64,000 nucleotides of DNA from contig NZ_CP189850.1 of assembly GCF_050271975.1 (NCBI RefSeq), positions 2,480,001 to 2,544,000 of the forward strand, written 5' to 3'. Origin of the DNA: Litorimonas sp947503715. GTDB taxonomy: Bacteria > Pseudomonadota > Alphaproteobacteria > Caulobacterales > Maricaulaceae. The position numbers were made by a program, and so were the translations under genes. Under the pieces are notes generated by a model. The model had not been told where the DNA came from. It saw only the letters and a list, made by a program, of their open reading frames with translations, and did no database searches. This document shows, in pieces, positions 46,927 through 55,477 of this stretch; position 1 is the first letter of the stretch; each line of letters opens with the position of its first letter.

Positions 46927-46962
46927 GACTTACCCCACCCCTGTGAGTCCTGTGGGTAAGTC
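46927..46962. repeat. Inverted repeat in mraZ upstream region
   Basis: GACTTACCCCAC (46927-46938) is matched by GTGGGTAAGTC (46952-46962) on the other strand, with one extra C. The half-sites include TGGG elements, so it could be a second MraZ-related or other operator. Function unknown. Confidence 0.45.
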
Positions 46963-46987
46963 ATAAAATGACACTAGAATCAGCGAG

Positions 46988-47002
46988 TTAAGCTGTGGTT
47001 AA
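46988..47002. promoter_or_regulatory. CtrA-type box upstream of mraZ
   Basis: A perfect TTAA-N7-TTAA (spacer GCTGTGG) about 175 bp upstream of mraZ and about 40 bp beyond the rnpB 3' end. With the ftsZ box it suggests that the division cluster is under CtrA cell-cycle control. Binding is inferred from the consensus only. Confidence 0.6.
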
Positions 47003-47041
47003 CCATGACGCTACAGGCGGATTAATCTCGAAGAAAATATG

Positions 47042-47397
47042 TCAGGGGGCCTGTAAGCCGGGTTTTGTACTCTCCCGAAAGAAAGTGACGACCATTCATC
47101 TAGGATGGGCCTTGCGACACATCTCATGCAACCAACCCGGACGACAATGACGCGACTCACGGCGTCGTCCCTATTTGGTTTTGCTCCGGATGGGGTTTAC
47201 CGTGACGGGAGATGTTGCCATCCCCCCGGTGCGCTCTTACCGCACCCTTTCATCCTTACCCTTGCGAACAAAGGCGGTTTGCTTTCTGTGGCACTGTCCC
47301 TGGGGTCACCCCCGCCGGGCGTTACCCGGCATCCTGTACGCGTTGGAGCCCGGACTTTCCTCACATCCTAAAACGTGCGGCCGTCCGGCCCCCTGAC
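47042..47397 (-). ncRNA. rnpB: RNase P RNA (class A)
   Basis: The catalytic RNA that trims the 5' leader of tRNA precursors. Read on the minus strand, the universal elements are present: GAGGAAAGTCCGGGCTCC near the 5' end, the GCCACAGAAA segment in the middle and GATGAATGGTCGTC near the 3' end, with ACAAAACCCGGCTTA closing. The P1 helix forms between AGGGGGCC at the 5' end and GGCCCCCT at the 3' end, which sets the limits to within a few bases. About 356 nt. Its place beside mraZ recurs in alphaproteobacteria. Confidence 0.95.
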
Positions 47398-47438
47398 AAC
47401 GCGTCTTTGACAGAAAAAAGACGGGTTTTAAACGAGAA

Positions 47439-47470
47439 AAACCACCCTTGCCAATAAAGGCAAGGATGGT
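47439..47470 (-). terminator. Terminator after PfpI-like gene
   Basis: A 13 bp stem with one mismatch (AACCATCCTTGCC and GGCAAGGGTGGTT as read on the minus strand, loop TTTATT) followed by TTTTTCTC. It ends the PfpI-like transcript just upstream of rnpB. Confidence 0.85.
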
Positions 47471-47523
47471 TCTCTCCCCTAGCCCTACTTACCCAAAGGT
47501 TTGTCAGGCTTCTTTAGTCTGTC

Positions 47524-48090
47524 TTACGCGGCACGTTTCAAGTGTTCGCGATCATGGTCACCTTCGCGGATTTCCTCTGCGATTTTGTTGCAAAATGCGG
47601 GGATGTCTGCGGGCTTCCGGCTGGTTACAATCGCATTGTCACAGACCACTTCGCTGTCTGTCCAACGTGCACCGGCATTTTCCAGATCGGTTTTAATTGA
47701 CGGATAGGACGTCATTTCCCGACCCTTCGTCAATCCGGCTTCTGCGAGTAGCCACGGACCGTGGCAGATTGCACCGATTGTTTTACCCTGTTCGCCGAAA
47801 TCGCGGATCAAGCTGATCGCTCTGTCGTTCTGACGCAGTGTATCCGGGTTTACCAATCCACCGGGTAGAATGAGGGCATCGTAGTCGCTGACGTTGACAT
47901 CTTCCAGTTTCAGATCGGGTTTAATTCGACGGTCATCGCCTTCACCTGCGCTAATCTCATTTAGTTCCGGTGAGGCGAGATGCACTGTGGCGTCACGATC
48001 CCGAAAATATGAGAGTGGTTCAAAGAGTTCGTCTTCTTGAAACCCATTGGTTGCGAGAATGAGAATATTCGAATTGTTTAAGTTGGACAT
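47524..48090 (-). CDS. DJ-1/PfpI family protein
   Basis: A 188-residue class I glutamine-amidotransferase-like protein. The nucleophile elbow AICHGPW contains the conserved Cys (about C111), with the Glu-type residue in ATNGFQEDELFEP near the N-terminus. Relatives include the PfpI/YhbO group, reported as stress-protection proteins with disputed protease or deglycase activity. The start at 48090 is fixed by AAGGAGG 6 nt upstream. Monocistronic, with its own terminator. Confidence 0.9.
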   Translation of the reverse strand: MSNLNNSNILILATNGFQEDELFEPLSYFRDRDATVHLASPELNEISAGEGDDRRIKPDLKLEDVNVSDYDALILPGGLVNPDTLRQNDRAISLIRDFGEQGKTIGAICHGPWLLAEAGLTKGREMTSYPSIKTDLENAGARWTDSEVVCDNAIVTSRKPADIPAFCNKIAEEIREGDHDREHLKRAA

Positions 48091-48261
48091 GAGTCCTCCT
48101 TCGTGTTTGGTGTGAAAGCCGCGGCGAAATTGGCTCAACCCGTAAAAGGGAGCGAGTTCGCTATTGTCTTCATTCGCGACGCCAGACATGAGTGTCGGCG
48201 TGTTACATCTATACAATGGTCCAACCCGGGAATTCGTTCCGAGAAAGATTGAGAAATCCCA

Positions 48262-49176
48262 GTGAACGGGGAAGCCCTCGATAGTTTCCAGCTTGATCTG
48301 GGCGGGGCGTCAGAGTTCGGCATGATGGTCGTTCTGGCCGCCATGATGTTTTCCGTCGCCCTCGGATTGCGGCCTGCGAGTTTTGCATTTTTCAAAACGG
48401 AACCCCGCCTCTATTTCACGGGTGTGATCGCGCAGATGATCGCATTGCCACTGCTGACACTCGTCATGTGCTTTGTCATCAATCCACACCCCAGTGTTGC
48501 GCTGGGTATGATTTTGATTGCCTGCTGCCCGGGTGGGAATACGTCAAATCTCATCGCGCTTTTCGCTCGCGCGAATACGGCCCTGTCGGTCAGTCTGACC
48601 GCGACGTCTTCGGTCTTCGCCGCGTTCGTCACGCCTGTCTCCATCCTGTTTTGGAGCGGGCTCTACCTGCCAACGCGGGCGCTGCTGACGGACATCAATA
48701 TTGATATTCTGAGTTTTCTCGCCAACACACTTCTCATTCTCGCCTTGCCGCTTCTGCTCGGCATGACCTTCCGCCACCTCGCGCCAAAAATCGCCAAGCG
48801 CATTCAGACACCTCTCGCCATTCTATCAGGCATTGCCTTACTCGCAATTATCGTCATCGCCAGCATCCGGTTGCTGCCAGTTTTCATGGCGCTCGGAATC
48901 GGGATCTTTATTCTTGTGATATCGCATAACTGCCTCGCCTTCGCGCTCGGCAATCTCGCGGGTCGCGCGATCAAGACCGACACGGCCAGCCGCCGCGCGC
49001 TGACCATCGAAGTCGGCATTCAAAATTCCGGTCTTGGCATTGTCATCCTGCTGACCCAGCTTGGCGGTGTGGGCGGCGCGGGTGCGGTTGCAGGATTATG
49101 GGGTGTCTGGCATCTTATCGGCGGAAGCGGACTGGCCCTGTTTTGGAGATGGAAAGATGCACGATCTACTGATTAA
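48262..49176 (+). CDS. Bile acid:sodium symporter (BASS) family transporter
   Basis: A 304-residue inner-membrane protein with about nine to ten helices. The family hallmark ACCPGGNTSNL is at about 95-105, and a second conserved stretch (EVGIQNSGLGIVIL) occurs near 250. BASS proteins import organic anions with sodium; the substrate here is not known. The GTG at 48262 is the most likely start; no strong RBS is visible. The 3' end overlaps the amidohydrolase by 20 bp. Confidence 0.88.
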   Translation: MNGEALDSFQLDLGGASEFGMMVVLAAMMFSVALGLRPASFAFFKTEPRLYFTGVIAQMIALPLLTLVMCFVINPHPSVALGMILIACCPGGNTSNLIALFARANTALSVSLTATSSVFAAFVTPVSILFWSGLYLPTRALLTDINIDILSFLANTLLILALPLLLGMTFRHLAPKIAKRIQTPLAILSGIALLAIIVIASIRLLPVFMALGIGIFILVISHNCLAFALGNLAGRAIKTDTASRRALTIEVGIQNSGLGIVILLTQLGGVGGAGAVAGLWGVWHLIGGSGLALFWRWKDARSTD

Positions 49177-50935
49177 GAACGGCACAGTCTTTGACGGGTC
49201 CGGCGCAGAAGGCCAAGTCGCAGATATTGCCGTGAAAGACGGCGTGATCATTGCCATAGGGTCCGACCTTGGCCAAGCCGCTAAGACCCTCGACGCCACA
49301 GGCCACATCGTGACCCCCGGTTTTATTGACCTGCACACCCATTATGATGGGCAGGTCAGTTGGGATGCGGAACTCCAACCCAGCGTCAATCACGGCGTCA
49401 CCACAGCCGTCATGGGCAATTGCGGCGTCGGTTTCGCGCCCTGCCGCAAGGAAGACCGCGACAAACTCATTCGACTGATGGAGGGTGTCGAGGACATTCC
49501 CGGGACTGCCCTTCATGAAGGTTTGCAATGGAATTGGGAGAGCTTTCCCGAATATCTCGACGCGCTCGACGCCATGCCGCGCACGATAGATGTCGCCGCA
49601 ATGATCCCGCATGACCCGTTGCGCGTCTTCGCGATGGGTGACCGCGCGGTTTTCAACCAACCCGCCAATGACGCTGATATTGCGGAAATGGAGCGACTGG
49701 TTTCGGAAGCGATGGAGGCTGGCGCTATCGGCCTCTCTACAGGCCGCAGTGATTTCCACAAATCCAGTGATGGCGATTGGACGCCCGCATCAGAAGCCGG
49801 AAAAGACGAGTTGGAAGGCCTCGCTCGCGCGGTAGCCGCTTCGGGTCACGGCGTCCTGCAAGCCGTGAATGATTTCGACATGGTCCGTCCGGGCGAAACT
49901 TTCGATACAGAATTCGCCCTCATGGAAGCTTTCTTCCGCGCGGGCGCAGGTCGCCCGGGCTCGATGAGCCTGATGGAACGTGACTTCGCGCCGGATGATT
50001 GGAAGAATATTATCAAACGGACCGAAGAGTTGAACGCGGACGGGTTGGATATCTCCTTCCAAGTTGCTCCACGTGCGATTGGCGCGATTAACGGGCTGAA
50101 TTGTACCTTCCACCCGATTATGGGACATCCGAGTTATATCGCAATTGCGCATCTATCCTTGGCAGAGCGGGTGGAACGGATGCGCAACCCCGCCTTCAAG
50201 GCGAAACTTCTCTCTGAGTCGCCCGTCCAACTCTCCGGCGATGACAGTCCCGTTCCGCCCCTAGTCGATATGATGATTGCGACCTTCCCGAAACTGGCCG
50301 AAAAAGTCTTCCCGATGAACCGCCATGAAGGCAGCGTCGATTACGAGCCGTCCTCGGAAAGCTCCATCGCGGGACTGGCGCGAGACGCTGGTGTGAGCGT
50401 TTGGGAAATGGCATATGACCTCCTGCTCGAAGATGACGGCCACGCCCTCTTCTACTTCCCGGTCTACAATTACACACACATGAATTACGATAATGTCCTG
50501 ACCATGATGCGGCATCCAAAAGCTCTGCCCGGATTATCCGATGGAGGAGCACATGTCGGCACGATTTGCGATGCGAGTTTTCCGACCTATCTCCTCGCCC
50601 ATTGGACGCGGGATCGTCTGCAGCGCGGAAAGCCCGGCATCACACTGCCCCGCGCCATTCAAATGCTGACAGCGGATGCAGCGGATTATCTCGGCCTGTC
50701 CGATCGTGGACGGATTAAAATCGGTCAACGCGCCGACCTCAACATCATTAATTACGAGGCCCTGAGCCTCGGCGTGCCCGTCATGGTCAAGGACTTGCCA
50801 GCAGGTGGACAGCGCCTTCTACAACCCGTGGAAGGCTATATGGCGACCTTCGTGAAGGGTGAGCAAGTCATCGCAAATGATAAAGTGACAGAGGCCCGTC
50901 CGGGACGCCTTGTCCGCAGCGGAGTGAACCCATGA
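49157..50935 (+). CDS. N-acyl-D-amino-acid deacylase-type amidohydrolase
   Basis: A 592-residue metal-dependent amidohydrolase of the D-aminoacylase group. A small beta domain (VFDGSGAEGQVADIAVKDG) precedes the TIM-barrel metal motif GFIDLHTHYDGQ near 62; further elements are GNCGVGFAPCR, GLSTGRSDF, SDGGAHVGTICD and the C-terminal RGRIKIGQRADLNIIN. The group acts on N-acyl-D-amino acids or related cyclic amides. ATG 49157 fits the family N-terminus and lies inside the BASS gene end. Confidence 0.9.
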   Translation: MHDLLIKNGTVFDGSGAEGQVADIAVKDGVIIAIGSDLGQAAKTLDATGHIVTPGFIDLHTHYDGQVSWDAELQPSVNHGVTTAVMGNCGVGFAPCRKEDRDKLIRLMEGVEDIPGTALHEGLQWNWESFPEYLDALDAMPRTIDVAAMIPHDPLRVFAMGDRAVFNQPANDADIAEMERLVSEAMEAGAIGLSTGRSDFHKSSDGDWTPASEAGKDELEGLARAVAASGHGVLQAVNDFDMVRPGETFDTEFALMEAFFRAGAGRPGSMSLMERDFAPDDWKNIIKRTEELNADGLDISFQVAPRAIGAINGLNCTFHPIMGHPSYIAIAHLSLAERVERMRNPAFKAKLLSESPVQLSGDDSPVPPLVDMMIATFPKLAEKVFPMNRHEGSVDYEPSSESSIAGLARDAGVSVWEMAYDLLLEDDGHALFYFPVYNYTHMNYDNVLTMMRHPKALPGLSDGGAHVGTICDASFPTYLLAHWTRDRLQRGKPGITLPRAIQMLTADAADYLGLSDRGRIKIGQRADLNIINYEALSLGVPVMVKDLPAGGQRLLQPVEGYMATFVKGEQVIANDKVTEARPGRLVRSGVNP

Positions 50936-51285
50936 AAGCCTTAGCGAAAATTCTCACGGCTTTGGTTGCCTTGCAGCACGTCTTCTTTCTAGTCGTCGAA
51001 ATGTTTCTTTGGGAGCATGAGGTCGGACGGATGATGTTCGATATAACGGCAGAATTTGCCGCCTCAACAGCATTCATGGCTCAGAACCAAGGACTCTATA
51101 ACGGTTTCCTCGCAGCTGGATTGATCTGGAGTTTGGTTGCCGCAAAGCGAGACGTGCGGATATTTTTCCTGCTCTGCGTAATAGTCGCGGGTGTTTTTGC
51201 GTCGCTCACCGTGAGCCCGTCCATCATCGTCGTACAGGCGCTCCCAGCTCTGCTAGCTTTGGTTTTTACGCTGCTGAAACGGTAG
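50932..51285 (+). CDS. DUF1304 membrane protein
   Basis: A 117-residue protein with four membrane helices, matching the DUF1304 family (ALVALQHVFFLVVEMFLWE near the N-terminus and NQGLYNGFLAAGLIW in the middle). Role unknown. Its ATG overlaps the preceding stop by 4 bp, so it is co-translated with the amidohydrolase. Its 3' end overlaps the convergent amidase gene by 20 bp. Confidence 0.85.
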   Translation: MKALAKILTALVALQHVFFLVVEMFLWEHEVGRMMFDITAEFAASTAFMAQNQGLYNGFLAAGLIWSLVAAKRDVRIFFLLCVIVAGVFASLTVSPSIIVVQALPALLALVFTLLKR

Positions 51286-52006
51286 TCCGGCTGAGTTCGC
51301 TCAACCTTTTTATCACTTCCAAAATCTGCATGTCGATCACGCCATCAATTCTCAATGGGCGGTAGCGACGTTGCAGCGCGCGAATGACGGCTTGAGTCTG
51401 GTCATCCAATTGTCCCGACACGCTGATACCATAACCGAGATCGGCCAGCCCGCGCTGCAAGATGGAAATACCGCGATCGCGATCTCCGAGCTCAAATAAG
51501 ACACGCTCATCCTCTAGCAACTCACCCGGCCAAAGCCCGACCCCTGCCGCTGCCAAACCCGCCCACGGGAAATGCTCGCCCGGATCCTCTTTGCGCTCCG
51601 GCGCAATGTCGGAATGGCCAACAATATTTCGTGGCTGGATGTCATGCCGTGCAATAATCTCCTTAGAGAGTCTGATGACGGACAGGATTTGCGCATCGGG
51701 ATAAGGCGGCAGGCTGCCATCTTCCAGTGGCACATTATGCCCGCCATTGACGATCTCGATTCCGATACTCGCAGAATTCACATCCGTGATGCCGTTCCAA
51801 CTGCCGACGCCGGCATGCCAGGCGCGTTTGTCTTCCTCGACCAAATTATCGACGCGTCCATCTTCCCGCACGAGATAATGCGCGCTAACTTCCGCCGCTG
51901 GATCGCAGAGACGATCATAGGCGGCGTCCGCGCTTTCCATGCCGGTATAGTGCAGCACCAAGATAGAAATCGGGAGTTTCCGGTCATTGAAATTCGGACT
52001 GCTCAT
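51266..52006 (-). CDS. N-acetylmuramoyl-L-alanine amidase (Amidase_2)
   Basis: A 246-residue zinc amidase of the AmpD/AmiD type that cleaves the MurNAc-L-Ala bond in peptidoglycan. Zinc ligands are expected at H19 (VLHYTG) and in VGHSDIAPERKEDPGEHFPW. The C-terminal 70 residues resemble a peptidoglycan-binding helical domain (YGISVSGQLDDQTQAVIRALQ). There is no signal peptide, which favours a cytosolic recycling role, although export by another route cannot be excluded. Overlaps the DUF1801 gene by 4 bp. Confidence 0.9.
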   Translation of the reverse strand: MSSPNFNDRKLPISILVLHYTGMESADAAYDRLCDPAAEVSAHYLVREDGRVDNLVEEDKRAWHAGVGSWNGITDVNSASIGIEIVNGGHNVPLEDGSLPPYPDAQILSVIRLSKEIIARHDIQPRNIVGHSDIAPERKEDPGEHFPWAGLAAAGVGLWPGELLEDERVLFELGDRDRGISILQRGLADLGYGISVSGQLDDQTQAVIRALQRRYRPLRIDGVIDMQILEVIKRLSELSRTTVSAA

Positions 52007-52431
52007 CGCGGATATTTCTCATCCATCTGCCGCAAACCTTCGACCATGATTTCACGCAGAACATCTTCATCAACATCGCTAAGGCGTTTGATGTAAAGAC
52101 AGGCTTTACCAATTTTATGTTTGCCCAAACGCGCGAGTTGAACGGAGAAATCCTGATAGCCCGGCATGATATAAATCGAAATGCTCTGCGCACGATTGGC
52201 AAAACCAAGGCGGAGCGCATCCCCCTCGCGACCACTGTCATACTTATAGTGATATTCCCCAAACCCGACAATTCCGCTGGAGAGTTTGCTGCCCCAAATC
52301 TTCGGGGTCTCTCCGCTGATCTCGAACATCATATCATGGATGCGGCGACAATCCGCTTGGCGTTGCGGGTCTTCGATTTGATTCAGGTAATCTTCAACTT
52401 TCAAACCAGCCAGCACGGTTTTATTCGCCAT
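52003..52431 (-). CDS. DUF1801 domain protein
   Basis: A 142-residue cytosolic protein of the DUF1801 family, with the typical segments DIHDMMFE-like RRIHDMMFEISG and KIWGSKLSSGIVGFG followed by HYKYDSGREGD and SIYIMPGY. Function of the family is unknown. It lies between the DMT permease gene (12 bp) and the amidase gene (4 bp overlap). Confidence 0.82.
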   Translation of the reverse strand: MANKTVLAGLKVEDYLNQIEDPQRQADCRRIHDMMFEISGETPKIWGSKLSSGIVGFGEYHYKYDSGREGDALRLGFANRAQSISIYIMPGYQDFSVQLARLGKHKIGKACLYIKRLSDVDEDVLREIMVEGLRQMDEKYPR

Positions 52432-52443
52432 AACCTCTCTCCC

Positions 52444-53319
52444 TCAATCCACATCCAGTGGCGCGGGCGTGCCCCGCCTTGCGATGACCCAGACACAGGG
52501 CAGGATCAAAATCGCGCCGAACATGTAGCGTTGATAGAGCGTCTCGTCCAACAACACGACGCCCAGCACAGTCGCAAAAACGGTCGTCATGATGCCTAGA
52601 GGTACAACGCGATTGACGGGATAGGTCTGCAACAACCTGAAATATTGCCCATGCGCGAAAACCGACACGCAAAGCGCGGCATAGGCCGCCGCGGTAAGAA
52701 GCGGGACTTTATCAACCTCCCAAACCTTTGCCTGACCACTTTCAAACAGCAATGACGCAAGACCTCCAAAGAGGAAGACGATCACCGCCGTCCACGCCAC
52801 ATAAACGCGCCAATCCACATCCGGGACGCGGCGCATTGCGACGGTTCCAACGGCCATCGCGATGTAGGCGCCCATGATGTAGACAAGGCCGATATCAGGG
52901 CGAAGCGCGCCGGGTTCGTAAATCATGACGAAGACACCGACCATCGCGACGACAATGGCAAGTCCGCGTTTCCAACCCACCGATTCCTTCAACCAAAACA
53001 CGGAGAGAATCGTCGCCATGGGAATCATGGATTGCGAGAGGATGGATGTCGCCGATGCCGACGCTGTCTGAAGCCCCGTGTAAAGAAAGCCGAGATGAAG
53101 CGGGCCAACGCAGAGACACACAAACATCATCCGCCAGAATTGCTTCGGCAGTGGACGGAATAAAAATACGCCCATGAGCAAAAGCACGAGCGCGGCCCGC
53201 GCCGTCGCGAGCATGAAGGGCGGCACAGTCGTCCCGCCCAGTGCCCAAGCCGCCATGACAAAATTGCCGCCCCAGAAGAGACAGCAAATCATCATTATCC
53301 AAAAATCAAAAGCCCGCAT
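52444..53319 (-). CDS. EamA/DMT family permease
   Basis: A 291-residue inner-membrane protein with ten predicted helices in two EamA repeats, starting with FWIMMICCLFWGGNFV. Closest in style to EamA-type amino-acid or metabolite exporters; no substrate can be named. The start ATG at 53319 lies within the loop of a terminator-like hairpin (53310-53330); an ATG at 53295 is an alternative. No clear Shine-Dalgarno precedes either. Confidence 0.85.
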   Translation of the reverse strand: MRAFDFWIMMICCLFWGGNFVMAAWALGGTTVPPFMLATARAALVLLLMGVFLFRPLPKQFWRMMFVCLCVGPLHLGFLYTGLQTASASATSILSQSMIPMATILSVFWLKESVGWKRGLAIVVAMVGVFVMIYEPGALRPDIGLVYIMGAYIAMAVGTVAMRRVPDVDWRVYVAWTAVIVFLFGGLASLLFESGQAKVWEVDKVPLLTAAAYAALCVSVFAHGQYFRLLQTYPVNRVVPLGIMTTVFATVLGVVLLDETLYQRYMFGAILILPCVWVIARRGTPAPLDVD

Positions 53320-53330
53320 GAGGCGGGCTT
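53310..53330 (-). terminator. Hairpin overlapping the DMT permease start
   Basis: An 8 bp stem (AAGCCCGC and GCGGGCTT, 5 nt loop) followed on the minus strand by TTT. It has the form of an intrinsic terminator for the upstream gene ending at 53358, yet the ATG of the permease lies in its loop. Confidence 0.65.
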
Positions 53331-53357
53331 ATCAAGGGTAGCGATGATTGAAAGCGT

Positions 53358-53717
53358 TTAGTCGTCAACCGACCAACCATCCGGCGTCCGGTGGGCATCG
53401 ACAACGGGGCCATCACTCTGGCTTCGCATGTTGGACTGACCGTTGAGCGAGCCCATTTGCGATTCCATATCCTTACGCATCTGCTCGAACTGCGCTTTCG
53501 GGCCAAAGGGTTTGCCCGTGATTTTCGCTTTCGTCCAAAAGAAAGCAAAAACGAGAAATCCGATCACAGCAATGCCCGCGACCGCGAAAAACGCAAAGGC
53601 CGTCGCAAAGATGAGCATGAAAATCCCGCCAATCGCCGCCACCGCGAGGAAGGCCGCGCGAGCGATGGTTGACAAAAGGCCGGGTCTGCGACCTTGAACA
53701 TAAAAAGTCTGTGTCAT
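53358..53717 (-). CDS. Small membrane protein of unknown function
   Basis: A 119-residue protein with two adjacent membrane segments (about 20-65) containing AVAAIGGIFMLIFATAFAFF, and a polar, possibly coiled C-terminal tail (FEQMRKDMESQMGSLNG) ending in a Trp-Ser-Val-Asp-Asp. No family recognised. It lies downstream of djlA on the same strand and is followed by a terminator-like hairpin. Confidence 0.7.
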   Translation of the reverse strand: MTQTFYVQGRRPGLLSTIARAAFLAVAAIGGIFMLIFATAFAFFAVAGIAVIGFLVFAFFWTKAKITGKPFGPKAQFEQMRKDMESQMGSLNGQSNMRSQSDGPVVDAHRTPDGWSVDD

Positions 53718-53781
53718 GTTTCCAATGTCGGGGGAGATTCACGTTTCGTCAAGACTTACTTATGTGTCAAATTCGCAAGGC

Positions 53782-54477
53782 TCAGAGACGCAAAGGTGCG
53801 CGGGACTTCCGTTCCTCCAATATCTGCGCATAGGCGCGGTTGATAATCGCCATTTTATGCGTGGCGAGGCCCACCATTTCGCGCGGCAATCCCCGTGCCA
53901 CGAGACGGTCGGGATGATTTGCTGCGGCCTGACGGCGATAGGCCCGTTTCAGATCTTTATCCGAAATATCCGGATCGACACCTAGAATCAGATAAGGGTC
54001 ATCCGCATCCTGGCCCAAATGGGAATTACGAATCCGTCGATATTCCCGCTCGGAAAAGCCGAAAACATTGGAGACCGTTTCAAGGAACTCCGCTTCCTCC
54101 GCTGTGACGATTCCGTCCGCGAGGGCGATATGAAACAGACCGTCCAAGACATCTTCCAAAACCGCAGGTTGCGCCCGAAACGCCTTCGCAATAATCCGGG
54201 CATAGCGCTGATAACCCAGCGTCGTCTGACGCGCGAGATTGAAAAACCGCCCAATGGTCTCTTCGGTTTTGGCGTCCGCGCGGAAGACCTGCCGAAACGC
54301 CGCAACATCTTCCGGCCTCACCTGCCCATCCGCTTTCGCCATTTTAGCGCCGAGCGCCACGAGCGCCGCGACCAGTTTTGATTCGTTGACAGACTTCGCC
54401 CGACCATCCGCATTCTCGCGGGAGGGCGGACCAAAAAGACGCGCCGCTGCGCCGGAGATATCTGTCCAAATGCTCAC
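53782..54477 (-). CDS. djlA: DjlA-like co-chaperone (TerB + J domain)
   Basis: A protein of about 231 residues with an N-terminal TerB-like helical domain (LVALGAKMAKADGQVRPED, LFHIALADGIVTAEEAEFL) and a C-terminal J domain (DPYLILGVDPDISDKDLKRA, with the essential HPD in AANHPDRLV). J proteins stimulate the ATPase of DnaK. DjlA of E. coli also has an N-terminal membrane segment; here only a weak hydrophobic start (IWTDISGAAARLFG) is seen. The GTG at 54477 is taken as start; an ATG at 54546 would add 23 residues. Confidence 0.8.
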   Translation of the reverse strand: MSIWTDISGAAARLFGPPSRENADGRAKSVNESKLVAALVALGAKMAKADGQVRPEDVAAFRQVFRADAKTEETIGRFFNLARQTTLGYQRYARIIAKAFRAQPAVLEDVLDGLFHIALADGIVTAEEAEFLETVSNVFGFSEREYRRIRNSHLGQDADDPYLILGVDPDISDKDLKRAYRRQAAANHPDRLVARGLPREMVGLATHKMAIINRAYAQILEERKSRAPLRL

Positions 54478-54550
54478 GCGATGCGACCTAGCGCGACTCG
54501 CGCGTGGAGGCCATGCGCGAAATGCGACGGGATTAAGAACACGCACATGC

Positions 54551-54773
54551 TGTCACCCCGCACGTGATGCGTGACGAAGCTATTTGATCATCAATCAAAT
54601 AGCTTAGGAACCGAACCGCACGGTACCGCGCAAGCGCGTGCCCGGCGCAAGACCCCCTTGTCACGCCGCACAAGAGCGAAGCTCGCAGATGCGGTGCCCA
54701 CCATTTATGAACGCAGGTTTGAGAGCACAGCCGATAGGTCCCGCATCTCCACTCCGTTGCGTGCGGGATGACA
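54551..54773. repeat. Composite palindromic repeat element
   Basis: A non-coding region with ends in inverted orientation: TGTCACCCCGCAC at 54551-54563 and GTGCGGGATGACA at 54761-54773 (12 of 13 matches). Within it lie a perfect 12 bp palindrome arm pair (AAGCTATTTGAT / ATCAAATAGCTT, 54577-54605) and a third TGTCACGCCGCAC core near 54659 followed by a GAGCGAAGCTCGC hairpin. It resembles the dispersed palindromic repeats of alphaproteobacterial genomes or a short MITE. Lies between pgsA and djlA. Confidence 0.7.
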
Positions 54774-54841
54774 ATATGAAGAAACTTCTATATTTTTCGC
54801 AGTCTCAAAACGGCGTCAAAGCAATCAGGTTACACCTGCAC

Positions 54842-55477
54842 TCAATCCCGCACCGCCGCCCGCAGATATAAACTGCCCGTATAAACCGAGAGCGTCGCGG
54901 CCAGCCAGAGCAGCACCAAGCCAATCATCTTCGCCGCCGATGTTATCGACGGAACCATATCATCAATCGGCAGGGACGCGCGTCCGAAAACCCAAACGAT
55001 TAGTGCGGCAATCGAGGCCATCTCGCAGGCTGTCTTCCACTTGGCAAGTTTCGTCGGTGGCATAACCTTTCCCGTCAGGGCCGCATGTTCACGCGCACCG
55101 GAGACGAGGACATCGCGGAATATCACGGCGACGGCGGGCACCGTGAACAGCCAGTCCCCTCTTGCGACGATCATCAGTGCGATGAGGCAACCGGCGACCA
55201 AGAGCTTATCCGCTATCGGGTCGATCATCCGTCCAAAGCCGGAGACGACTTTCCAGCGGCGCGCCAGAAATCCGTCAAGCCAATCCGTCGCCGTCGCCGC
55301 GATAAAAACGCCCGCGACAATCGGGAAGCTGGCAAAGACGCTTTCCGTCCGCAAACCGAGCGCGAGAATACCTGCCATGATAATCGGAATCACAAGGATA
55401 CGTCCGACGGTCAGCGCATTCGGCACCCACCATAATTTGTGACGGTCCGAAGGGTCCGTTATGAGCGTTTCAGCCAT
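54842..55477 (-). CDS. pgsA: CDP-diacylglycerol--glycerol-3-phosphate phosphatidyltransferase
   Basis: Makes phosphatidylglycerol phosphate in the inner membrane. The 211-residue protein has a complete CDP-alcohol phosphotransferase motif: D65, D68, G69, A72, R73, G82, D86 and D90 in DWLDGFLARR and FGRMIDPIADK. Family-typical PNALTVGRILVIP starts the first helix. Its ATG overlaps the stop of the upstream paralogue by one base (TAATG). The same tail position next to uvrC is common in proteobacteria. Confidence 0.92.
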   Translation of the reverse strand: MAETLITDPSDRHKLWWVPNALTVGRILVIPIIMAGILALGLRTESVFASFPIVAGVFIAATATDWLDGFLARRWKVVSGFGRMIDPIADKLLVAGCLIALMIVARGDWLFTVPAVAVIFRDVLVSGAREHAALTGKVMPPTKLAKWKTACEMASIAALIVWVFGRASLPIDDMVPSITSAAKMIGLVLLWLAATLSVYTGSLYLRAAVRD

